Positions 8,204 through 15,411 of a DNA stretch of 51,121 nucleotides are shown in pieces. The stretch lies in NCBI GenBank assembly GCA_963977065.1, contig CAXBNF010000018.1, forward strand, positions 1-51,121, read 5' to 3'. This DNA comes from Planktosalinus sp963977065 (lineage in GTDB: Bacteria; Bacteroidota; Bacteroidia; Flavobacteriales; Flavobacteriaceae). Position 1 is the first letter of the stretch, and each line of letters starts with the position of its first letter. The translations under genes were made by a program, and so were the position numbers. Below the pieces are notes generated by a model. It did no database searches, was not told the origin of the DNA, and worked only from the letters and a program-made list of their open reading frames with translations.

Positions 8204-9463
8204 CTACTCTCCCATTGCAGCAGAAACTGCCGCTGAGAGTCTTTTATAAGTGCCGTTTTGAAGACGTTCTCTTATCGATTCAAATGCGCTTAACGTTTCA
8301 TTGATGTCCTCAATTGTATGTGTGGCTGTTGGTATCATTCTTAATAAAATTAACCCTTTAGGTATCACTGGGTAAACCACTATAGAACAGAAGATTCCAA
8401 AATTTTCTCTAAGGTCTTTTACCAATGCCATTGCCTCCGGAATACTTCCCTCAAGATATACCGGGGTGACACAACTTTGTGTGGTTCCTATGTCAAATCC
8501 ACGTGCTTTGAGTCCGCCTTGAAGGGCGTTCACATTTTCCCAAAGTTTATTTTTTAATTCGGGCATCTTGCGCAACATATCCAGGCGTTTTAAAGCTCCT
8601 TCTACTAGAACCATTTGCAATGATTTTGCAAACATTTGTGAACGCAAATTATATTTTAAGTAGTTGATAATTTCTTCATCTGCCGCAATAAAAGCACCGG
8701 TGCTTGCCATCGATTTTGCAAAGGTTGCAAAATAAACATCAATTCCGTCTTGAACCCCTTGCTCCTCGCCTGCTCCGGCACCTGTTTTTCCAAGTGTTCC
8801 AAAGCCGTGTGCATCATCAACAAAAAACCTAAAATTGTACTTTTTCTTTAATTCAATGATTTCTTTTAATTTTCCTTGCTCTCCTCGCATTCCAAAAACA
8901 CCTTCAGAAATTAAAAGAATTCCACCGCCTGTTTTTTCAGCTACTTTAGTGGCTCTGTCTAGGTTTTTTTCGATACTTTCCATATCGTTGTGCTTGTATG
9001 TAAAACGTTGTCCCAAATGGAGTCGAACACCATCAATGATACAGGCGTGAGCATCAACATCATACACTATAACATCGTCTTTTGAAACCAGTGCGTCAAT
9101 GGTAGAAACCATTCCCTGATAACCAAAATTCAATAAATAGGCGGCTTCTTTATTTACAAAGGCAGCCAATTCATTTTGTAATTGCTCGTGTAAATCTGTA
9201 TGACCACTCATCATACGGGCACCCATTGGGTAAGCAGATCCATATTTTGCAGCTGCTTCTGCATCTGTTTTTCTCACTTCAGGGTGGTTAGCAAGACCGA
9301 GGTAGTCATTGATACTCCAGGTGATGACTTCCTTGCCTCGAAATTTCATTCGGTTGGAAATAGGTCCTTCCAGTTTAGGAAATACAAAGTAACCTTCTGC
9401 TTGTTCGGCCCACTTTCCAAGAGGACCTTTGTCTTTATAGATTTTGTCGAATAAATCTCTCAT
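8204..9463 (-). CDS. Alpha-oxoamine synthase (SPT / cysteate acyltransferase-like)
   Basis: A 419-residue fold-type I PLP enzyme. Visible features are NDYLGLANHP (52-61), GARMMSGHTDLHEQLQ (81-96), His139 in DVDAHAC, DDAHGFGTLG (216-225) with the PLP-ring aspartate, and the Schiff-base lysine K250 in FATFAKSMASTGAF. The family condenses an amino acid with a fatty acyl thioester with loss of CO2. In flavobacteria this subgroup is associated with cysteate acyltransfer for capnine-type sulfonolipids; serine palmitoyltransferase and KBL-like activity are alternatives. A cysteine-synthase-like gene lies directly upstream on the same strand, which fits cysteate supply. It has its own promoter at 9487-9518. 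Confidence 0.85.
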   Translation of the reverse strand: MRDLFDKIYKDKGPLGKWAEQAEGYFVFPKLEGPISNRMKFRGKEVITWSINDYLGLANHPEVRKTDAEAAAKYGSAYPMGARMMSGHTDLHEQLQNELAAFVNKEAAYLLNFGYQGMVSTIDALVSKDDVIVYDVDAHACIIDGVRLHLGQRFTYKHNDMESIEKNLDRATKVAEKTGGGILLISEGVFGMRGEQGKLKEIIELKKKYNFRFFVDDAHGFGTLGKTGAGAGEEQGVQDGIDVYFATFAKSMASTGAFIAADEEIINYLKYNLRSQMFAKSLQMVLVEGALKRLDMLRKMPELKNKLWENVNALQGGLKARGFDIGTTQSCVTPVYLEGSIPEAMALVKDLRENFGIFCSIVVYPVIPKGLILLRMIPTATHTIEDINETLSAFESIRERLQNGTYKRLSAAVSAAMGE

Positions 9464-9486
9464 AAATAGTTAGTCAATTTAAGGCG

Positions 9487-9518
9487 CAAAATTAATTAAA
9501 TTAATTGGCTTTGCACAA
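9487..9518 (-). promoter_or_regulatory. Bacteroidota-type promoter for the oxoamine synthase
   Basis: On the minus strand TTG (9516-9518) is followed after 21 bases by TAATTTTG (9487-9494), matching the flavobacterial TTG-N-TAnnTTTG consensus. It lies 24 bases before the start codon. Confidence 0.6.
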
Positions 9519-9550
9519 TTTTTAGCGAAGTCATTAAAAGCTTTAAAAAC

Positions 9551-9579
9551 AAAAAAAACCATCACAATTTACGTGATGG
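9551..9579 (-). terminator. Intrinsic terminator of the cysteine-synthase-like gene
   Basis: On the minus strand CCATCAC (9579-9573) pairs with GTGATGG (9565-9559) around a 7-base loop, followed by eight T residues (9558-9551). It sits just downstream of the stop at 9603 and separates this gene from the oxoamine synthase. Confidence 0.8.
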
Positions 9580-9602
9580 CTTCCAATAAAAAAAATGTTT
9601 TT

Positions 9603-10643
9603 CTATTTAATATACTCTATGGTTTCTTTAGCTTCAATATTTTGACTATCAAAAAAGCCTTGTTCATTCATCCAATCGTCGCTAAATACTTTACTCATAT
9701 ATCGCGAGCCGTGATCTGGAAATATTATTACCACTTTACTCTTTTCATTAAACTCTCCTTCTTCTGCTAGTTGTTTAACTCCTTGCAATGCTGCTCCACT
9801 GGTATATCCCACAAAAAGACCTTCTGATTTAGCTATTTCACGGGCTGTATGCGCGCTGGATTCATCTGTTACTTTTATGAATTTATCGATGATATCAAAA
9901 TCTGTCGCTGTAGGAATTAAGTTTTTACCTAAACCTTCAATACGGTATGGATAAATCTCATCAGAGTCAAATTCTTTGGTCTCATGGTATTTTTGCAATA
10001 CAGATCCGTATGCATCAATTCCTATGATTCGTATGTTTTTATTTTTACTCTTCAAAAAGCGAGCAACTCCTGATATCGTTCCACCTGTACCACTACAAGC
10101 AACAAGGTGGGTTATTTGACCTCCTGTTTGCTCCCAAATTTCAGGTCCTGTTGTATTAAAATGTGCATCAATATTTAATTCATTAAAATATTGATTAATA
10201 TATACAGATCCTTTGATCTCTTCATGTAATCGTTTTGCAACCTGATAGTAAGACCGGGAGTCATCTGCGCTTACGTTAGCAGGACATACATATACTTTGG
10301 CTCCCATTGATTTAAGCATATCAATTTTGTCTTTTGAAGACTTTGAACTCACTGCCAAAATACATTCATATCCTTTGATTATACTCACCATTGCGATACT
10401 AAAACCTGTATTTCCACTGGTGGTTTCAATAATTGTATCACCGGGTTTTAAAATACCTTTGCGCTCTGCTTCTTCAATTATGTATAGTGCTATTCTGTCT
10501 TTGGTGGAGTGTCCGGGATTAAAAGCTTCAACTTTTGCAAGGAATTCACCTTTGAGGGGTTTTGTAATGTTATTTAAACGAATTAGCGGTGTGTTGCCAA
10601 TGAGTTCAAGAACATTATTGTGTGCTTTTATATCTTGCTTCAT
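9603..10643 (-). CDS. Cysteine synthase-like PLP enzyme (possible cysteate synthase)
   Basis: A 346-residue fold-type II PLP enzyme. Residues include the lysine K48 in NPGHSTKDR, the substrate loop TSGNTG (75-80) and the phosphate-binding GTGGT (185-189). The family makes cysteine, cystathionine or cysteate by beta-replacement on serine derivatives. Thr47 replaces the usual Val in the SVKDR motif. The reading frame extends 20 codons upstream, but MKQDIKAHNNVLELIGNTPL from ATG 10641-10643 is the natural start. Its position before an alpha-oxoamine synthase suggests cysteate production for sulfonolipids; ordinary cysteine or cystathionine synthesis remains possible. Confidence 0.8.
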   Translation of the reverse strand: MKQDIKAHNNVLELIGNTPLIRLNNITKPLKGEFLAKVEAFNPGHSTKDRIALYIIEEAERKGILKPGDTIIETTSGNTGFSIAMVSIIKGYECILAVSSKSSKDKIDMLKSMGAKVYVCPANVSADDSRSYYQVAKRLHEEIKGSVYINQYFNELNIDAHFNTTGPEIWEQTGGQITHLVACSGTGGTISGVARFLKSKNKNIRIIGIDAYGSVLQKYHETKEFDSDEIYPYRIEGLGKNLIPTATDFDIIDKFIKVTDESSAHTAREIAKSEGLFVGYTSGAALQGVKQLAEEGEFNEKSKVVIIFPDHGSRYMSKVFSDDWMNEQGFFDSQNIEAKETIEYIK

Positions 10644-10718
10644 AAATTGATTTTTGATTAAGAAACAAATGGAGTTAAAAATACTAAAAAAAAACTCCAT
10701 CAATCAAATAAAACTTTG

Positions 10719-10726
10719 CAAATTTA
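10719..10726 (-). promoter_or_regulatory. Candidate -7 element with hairpin leader
   Basis: The minus strand reads TAAATTTG here, a perfect TAnnTTTG match, but no TTG is found at the right distance. Downstream, an 8-bp inverted repeat (10669-10676 with 10693-10700, ATGGAGTT/AACTCCAT) would lie in the 5' leader of the cysteine-synthase-like gene. Confidence 0.35.
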
Positions 10727-10741
10727 AGATAAATTTTTTAA

Positions 10742-12877
10742 TTACTCAGTAATTCCCTCCAAGTCTAATAAAAATGCATAATCAATCGCTACTTCTTTTA
10801 GTGCTTCAAACCTTCCTGAAGCACCGCCGTGACCGGCATCCATATTTGTTTTGAATAATAATAAATTAGAATCAGTTTTCAAATCCCTCAATTTTGCTAC
10901 CCATTTTGCGGGTTCCCAATATTGTACTTGTGAATCATGTAAACCAGTCGTTACCAGTGTGTTGGGGTATTCTTTAGCTTCAACATTGTCATAGGGTGAA
11001 TAGGATTTCATATAAAAGTAAGACTCCTCTTCGTTGGGGTTTCCCCACTCGTCATATTCTCCTGTTGTTAAAGGAATGGAATCATCGAGCATCGTGGTAA
11101 CCACATCAACAAAAGGTACGGCAGCAACCACACCATTATACAACTCTGGTGCCATATTCATCACAGCACCCATCAAAAGACCTCCTGCTGAACCGCCCAT
11201 AGCATATAAATGTTCAGAAGAGGTATAGCCTTCTTTAATAAGATGTTTAGATACATCAATAAAATCTGTATAGGTGTTAATTTTCTTCAACAATTTTCCG
11301 TCTTCATACCATTGTCTTCCCAGGTATTCACCTCCTCTAATGTGTGCAATTGCAAAGATGAATCCTCGGTCTAAAAGACTCAAACGGGTTGTTGAAAAAT
11401 AAGGGTCAATGGTTGCCCCATAAGAACCATATCCATATTGAAGTAACGGATTTTTTCCGTCTTTTTTGATTCCCTTTCTGTAAACCAGTGATACAGGAAC
11501 TTTTGTGCCATCTGCTGCAGTAGCCCAAATGCGTTCTGATGCATAATTGTTTTTATCAAAATTTCCACCAAGAACTTCCTGTTCTTTTAGGATGTTTTGC
11601 TCTTTGGTTTTCATATTGAAATCTATAACAGCTGTTGGCTGTGTTAATCCATTATAACCATACCGCAACACCTCTGTATCAAACTCGATATTTTGTGTTG
11701 TATAAGCTGTGTATGTTTCATTATCAAATGGTAAATAATAAGCATCTGAGCCATCCCAGCGTTGAATATGAATTTTATTCAACCCATTGTCTCGTTCACT
11801 CACCACGAGATAGTCTTTAAAAATATCAAAATCTTCAATCATTACATCTTCTCTGTGAGCTATCACTTCTTCCCAATTATCAGAGGTTGTATTAGACAAA
11901 GGAGTTTTCATTAATTTAAAATTACTGGCACCATCTTTATTTGTCAAAATATAGAAATGATCTTCAAAATGGGCTATGTTGTATTCTAAACCTCGTGTCC
12001 TGGGGCTAAATATTTTAAAAGTTCCTTCAGGATTATTAGCATCTAAAAAACGAAATTCTGATGTAAGTGTACTTCCTGAACCAATCACTAAGTATTTATC
12101 TGATTTGGTTTTGTAAACATAGGTTCGAAAGGTGTCGTCTTCTTCAAAATAAACCATCACATCTTGTTGAGGATTATTTCCTAATTTGTGTCTGAAAATT
12201 TTATCAGAGCGGAGTGTTTGAGGATCTTTTCGGGTGTAAAAAAGCGTTGTGTTGTCATTTGCCCAAGTGGAACCTCCTGTAGTTAATTCTATTTTCTGTG
12301 GGTAGATTTCACCGGTTTCCAGATTCTTAATTTGTATGGTATAATTTCTACGGCTTACAGTATCTATTCCAAAGGCAGCAAGTTTATTATCTGGGCTCAC
12401 GTTAATTCCTGCCAGGTGAAAATAAGAATGACCTTCTGCCATTTCGTTTCCGTTAAACATGATTTCTTCTTCCGCATCAAGAGAACCCTTTTTTCTGGTA
12501 AAAATGGGGTAATCCTTCCCGGTTTCATAACGTGTAATATAATAATAACCATTGTAAAGATAGGGCACAGACTCATCATCTTCCTTGATGCGTGCTTTCA
12601 TTTCTTCAAACAAATCTACTTGAAAGTCTTTGGTATGTGCCGTCATTTTATCATAATAGTCATTTTCACGCTCTAAATAATCAATGACCTCAGGGTTATC
12701 TCTGTCATTGAGCCAAAAATAAGGGTCAATTCTTATGTCTCCATGTATTTCAAGATGTTTGTCAATTTTTTGAGCAGTGGGTGGTGTATGGTTCATTCTG
12801 TCTTCTTGTGGGGTTTGTTTTTTACACGAGGTCGCAAAAATAATACTAAACAAACAAATGGAGGTGATAATTTTCAT
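10742..12877 (-). CDS. Oligopeptidase B-like S9 peptidase, predicted lipoprotein
   Basis: A 711-residue serine peptidase. The N-terminus has a lipoprotein signal (MKIITSICLFSIIFATSC, cysteine at 18), so it is probably anchored in the envelope. A beta-propeller region (about 60-430) begins with HGDIRIDPYFWLNDRDNPEV, typical of oligopeptidase B, and the C-terminal hydrolase domain carries the nucleophile in AMGGSAGGLLMG (about residue 560) and the histidine in DAGHGGASGR. Family members cleave small peptides after basic residues. Most are cytoplasmic, so export is unusual but common in Bacteroidota versions. It is divergent from ybaB. Confidence 0.85.
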   Translation of the reverse strand: MKIITSICLFSIIFATSCKKQTPQEDRMNHTPPTAQKIDKHLEIHGDIRIDPYFWLNDRDNPEVIDYLERENDYYDKMTAHTKDFQVDLFEEMKARIKEDDESVPYLYNGYYYITRYETGKDYPIFTRKKGSLDAEEEIMFNGNEMAEGHSYFHLAGINVSPDNKLAAFGIDTVSRRNYTIQIKNLETGEIYPQKIELTTGGSTWANDNTTLFYTRKDPQTLRSDKIFRHKLGNNPQQDVMVYFEEDDTFRTYVYKTKSDKYLVIGSGSTLTSEFRFLDANNPEGTFKIFSPRTRGLEYNIAHFEDHFYILTNKDGASNFKLMKTPLSNTTSDNWEEVIAHREDVMIEDFDIFKDYLVVSERDNGLNKIHIQRWDGSDAYYLPFDNETYTAYTTQNIEFDTEVLRYGYNGLTQPTAVIDFNMKTKEQNILKEQEVLGGNFDKNNYASERIWATAADGTKVPVSLVYRKGIKKDGKNPLLQYGYGSYGATIDPYFSTTRLSLLDRGFIFAIAHIRGGEYLGRQWYEDGKLLKKINTYTDFIDVSKHLIKEGYTSSEHLYAMGGSAGGLLMGAVMNMAPELYNGVVAAVPFVDVVTTMLDDSIPLTTGEYDEWGNPNEEESYFYMKSYSPYDNVEAKEYPNTLVTTGLHDSQVQYWEPAKWVAKLRDLKTDSNLLLFKTNMDAGHGGASGRFEALKEVAIDYAFLLDLEGITE

Positions 12878-12911
12878 AAGGTTTAAATTAGTTAATAACT
12901 CGCTAATTTAA

Positions 12912-12919
12912 TAATTTTG
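12912..12919 (+). promoter_or_regulatory. Candidate -7 element before ybaB
   Basis: TAATTTTG matches TAnnTTTG 28 bases before the ATG. A TTA at 12888-12890, 21 bases upstream, is only a partial match to TTG. Confidence 0.3.
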
Positions 12920-12947
12920 TTCTTTACAAATTCAATATTAGAAAAAT

Positions 12948-13274
12948 ATGTTTGGAGATTTAATGGGAATGATGGGAAAACTCAAAGAAGCCCAGAAAAA
13001 AGTAGAAGAAACAAAGCAACGATTAAACTCTGTGCTTATTGATGAGAAAAGCAACGACGGCTTATTAAAGGTAACTTTAACTGCTAATCGCGAAATTAAA
13101 ACAATCACCATTGATGAACAATTACTTCAAGAGAAAGAACAACTGGAGGATTACTTAGTTTTAACCTTAAATAAAGCAATTGCTAAAGCAACCGCCGTCA
13201 ATGAAGCTGAAATTGCCGCTGTTGCTAAAGATGGAATGCCTAACATCCCCGGGATGGATGGTTTTTTTAAGTAA
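12948..13274 (+). CDS. ybaB: YbaB/EbfC nucleoid-associated protein
   Basis: A 108-residue protein of normal length for the YbaB/EbfC family. It starts MFGDLMGMMGKLKEAQKKVEET, has a central two-stranded region (DGLLKVTLTANREIKTITID) and a helical end with IPGMDGFF. Known members bind DNA as tweezer-like dimers. It often sits next to recR or dnaX, but here it opens a small plus-strand cluster with maf. It is divergent from the oligopeptidase gene. Confidence 0.9.
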   Translation: MFGDLMGMMGKLKEAQKKVEETKQRLNSVLIDEKSNDGLLKVTLTANREIKTITIDEQLLQEKEQLEDYLVLTLNKAIAKATAVNEAEIAAVAKDGMPNIPGMDGFFK

Positions 13275-13327
13275 TTGATGAATGTTTAATATTGATTAAT
13301 CAAACTTGAAACAGTGAACTTTTTAAT

Positions 13328-13915
13328 ATGCTAAAACAAATCCTTACAGATAAAAAAATAATTCTAGCTTCAGGTTCACCGCGCAGACAGCAGTTTTTTA
13401 AAGAACTTGACATACCGTATACAATTCAGGTTAAGCCTATTGATGAAACCTATCCTTCTCATCTTCAGGGAAGTGAAATATCTGAATATTTATCTCAATT
13501 AAAAGCTTCGGCTTTTTCACATTTAAAACCAAATGAAATTCTCATCACAGGAGATACCATTGTAATCCACAAAGGGGTTTGTTTAGGTAAACCAAAAGAT
13601 AAAAAAGAGGCTTTTGAAATGCTGCAAACTTTGTCAAACAGTTCTCATAAAGTGATTTCTTCTGTCTGTATTACTTCCGTAGAAAGACAAATTGTAGTGA
13701 GTGATTTTACCAAAGTCTATTTTAAGAAACTCACTAAGGACGAAATACATTTTTATATTGAGAACTTCAACCCATTTGACAAAGCAGGTGCCTATGGTAT
13801 TCAAGAGTGGATTGGTGCTATAGGTGTTACAAAAATTGAAGGTTCATACAATACGGTGATGGGACTTCCCACACATCTTGTTTACAAAACGTTAATGGAG
13901 TTTGTTGGGCAATGA
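13328..13915 (+). CDS. maf: Maf-family nucleotide pyrophosphatase
   Basis: A 195-residue Maf/Ham1-fold protein. The signature ILASGSPRRQQFFKEL (residues 11-26), GDTIVIHKG and GKPKDKKEAFEML are present, and the C-terminal EGSYNTVMGLPTHLVYK is typical of the YhdE-like dTTP/UTP pyrophosphatase subgroup. Known members hydrolyse modified or canonical NTPs to NMP and pyrophosphate, as housecleaning or in division arrest. It lies 53 bases after ybaB and 32 bases before the next lipoprotein gene. Confidence 0.9.
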   Translation: MLKQILTDKKIILASGSPRRQQFFKELDIPYTIQVKPIDETYPSHLQGSEISEYLSQLKASAFSHLKPNEILITGDTIVIHKGVCLGKPKDKKEAFEMLQTLSNSSHKVISSVCITSVERQIVVSDFTKVYFKKLTKDEIHFYIENFNPFDKAGAYGIQEWIGAIGVTKIEGSYNTVMGLPTHLVYKTLMEFVGQ

Positions 13916-13947
13916 AATTATAGTATTTTTAGCTAAAATTTCTAAAA

Positions 13948-14826
13948 ATGCGTTTTATTACCCTTCTCTTATTATTGACAATACTCATAAGTTGCCAAAC
14001 CAATCAAGAGTCTAAAGTTGAAAAAGAACAGGTTTCGCCCAGAGATTTATCAAATGGGTTTAAAGAATACTGGTTTAGTGGTCAAGCTGAAATCAGCTCA
14101 TATACCCTTGAACAGGATCGCTATGGCGAAATGAGACCGGGTACCGCTGTACTTATTTTTGTAACCGAAGATTTTTTGCCTGATGTTCAAGTAAAATCAA
14201 ATAAAAAGACCGAAGAAACTCAAAGTGTGCTAAAACTAAATAAAACTAAAAACTTCAACACAGGTATCTATCCATACTCAATAATGTCAAGTGTTTTTTA
14301 TCCTTTAGAAGAAAAAAATCATGCACTGAAAGTAACCCAATCAATCCAGGAATGGTGTGGACATGTGTATGCACAACTCAATAATCGAAATGATTTTCAA
14401 ATCAAATCGCATTCTTATTTTGAGGGGGAAGCAGACCAGGAATACAACCATACAAAAACAAATCTTGAGGACGAAATTTGGACACAAATAAGAATCAATC
14501 CGGTAGATTTACCTCTGGGTGAAATAGAAATCTTTCCCTCAATGGAATATTCCAGACTAAGGCACAAAGAATTCAAAGCTTATAAAGCCATTGCATCACT
14601 TGATCAAAAAGAATCTACCTTTGAATACTGTATTAAATACTCTGGCCTCGATAGAAAATTAACCATTTGGTTTGAAAGTGTGTTTCCCTATCAAATCACC
14701 CATTGGAAAGAACAAATTGGTGAATCCACAACGCAGGCTACCTTTATGAAAAAAATTCAATCTGCTTATTGGTCAAAAAATCAAAACAATGATGCTCATT
14801 TAAGAGATTCCCTTGAACTAAACTAA
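13948..14826 (+). CDS. Conserved lipoprotein of unknown function
   Basis: A 292-residue protein with a lipoprotein signal peptide (MRFITLLLLLTILISC, lipobox cysteine at 16). The mature part starts with an acidic linker, then KEYWFSGQAEISSYTLEQDR and YGEMRPGTAVLIFVTEDF, a conserved pattern in Bacteroidota lipoproteins that are often mislabelled septum formation inhibitor because they neighbour maf. No catalytic motif is visible. It is predicted to sit in the envelope and is probably co-transcribed with maf and the small channel gene downstream. Confidence 0.75.
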   Translation: MRFITLLLLLTILISCQTNQESKVEKEQVSPRDLSNGFKEYWFSGQAEISSYTLEQDRYGEMRPGTAVLIFVTEDFLPDVQVKSNKKTEETQSVLKLNKTKNFNTGIYPYSIMSSVFYPLEEKNHALKVTQSIQEWCGHVYAQLNNRNDFQIKSHSYFEGEADQEYNHTKTNLEDEIWTQIRINPVDLPLGEIEIFPSMEYSRLRHKEFKAYKAIASLDQKESTFEYCIKYSGLDRKLTIWFESVFPYQITHWKEQIGESTTQATFMKKIQSAYWSKNQNNDAHLRDSLELN

Positions 14827-14837
14827 ATCAATTTACC

Positions 14838-15401
14838 ATGACTTTTGAAGAATTACTTCCAAAACTTATTTATTCTGCCGTCAGCATTATTGTTATTCTC
14901 ATCGTGCAGGGGGTTGCAATAAAATTAGTCAATCGTTTTGTGAAAAATCAGGAAAGAGTTGAGAATAGAACAAACTTGATAAAAAAATATTTCAACTTTG
15001 CTTTTGTCTTTTTATTGGTTTTTTGGAATATACTAATTTGGGGAGTTCAATTCAGTGATGTGGGATTGGTCTTTTCCTCTGTTTTTGCTATAATTGGCGT
15101 TGCTCTTTTTGCTCAATGGTCAATTTTGAGTAATGTAACCAGCGGTATCATAATGTTTTTTACGTTTCCATTTAAAATTGGAGATACCATAAAAATACAC
15201 GATAAGGACTTTTTTGCTGAACCACTCATAATTGAAGACATAAATGCTTTTCAAACGCTTTTAAAAAGTGAAAATGGTGAACTACTTTGTTACCCCAACA
15301 ATATGATTTTACAAAAAGGTATAACACTGGTTTCAGGGAGCGATAAAATGGAAAGTACTGAAAACAAAGAAGATAAAAATTTAACGAAAACTCACGATTA
15401 A
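14838..15401 (+). CDS. Small MscS-like channel protein
   Basis: A 187-residue protein with three hydrophobic segments (about 8-30, 52-72, 76-100) and then a short beta-domain. The segment VALFAQWSILSNVTSGIIMF resembles the pore-lining TM3 of MscS, and FPFKIGDTIKIHDKDF matches the start of the MscS beta domain. It lacks the larger C-terminal alpha/beta cage, so it is a minimal form that ends in a charged tail. It is probably an inner-membrane mechanosensitive or related channel. Short versions like this are known in flavobacteria. It is 11 bases after the lipoprotein gene. Confidence 0.75.
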   Translation: MTFEELLPKLIYSAVSIIVILIVQGVAIKLVNRFVKNQERVENRTNLIKKYFNFAFVFLLVFWNILIWGVQFSDVGLVFSSVFAIIGVALFAQWSILSNVTSGIIMFFTFPFKIGDTIKIHDKDFFAEPLIIEDINAFQTLLKSENGELLCYPNNMILQKGITLVSGSDKMESTENKEDKNLTKTHD

Positions 15402-15411
15402 CAATTTCAAC

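Noticed and set aside
10644..10703. 20-codon N-terminal extension of the cysteine-synthase-like protein
   Set aside because: It is low-complexity Phe/Ile-rich, overlaps the likely leader hairpin and is not part of the family fold.
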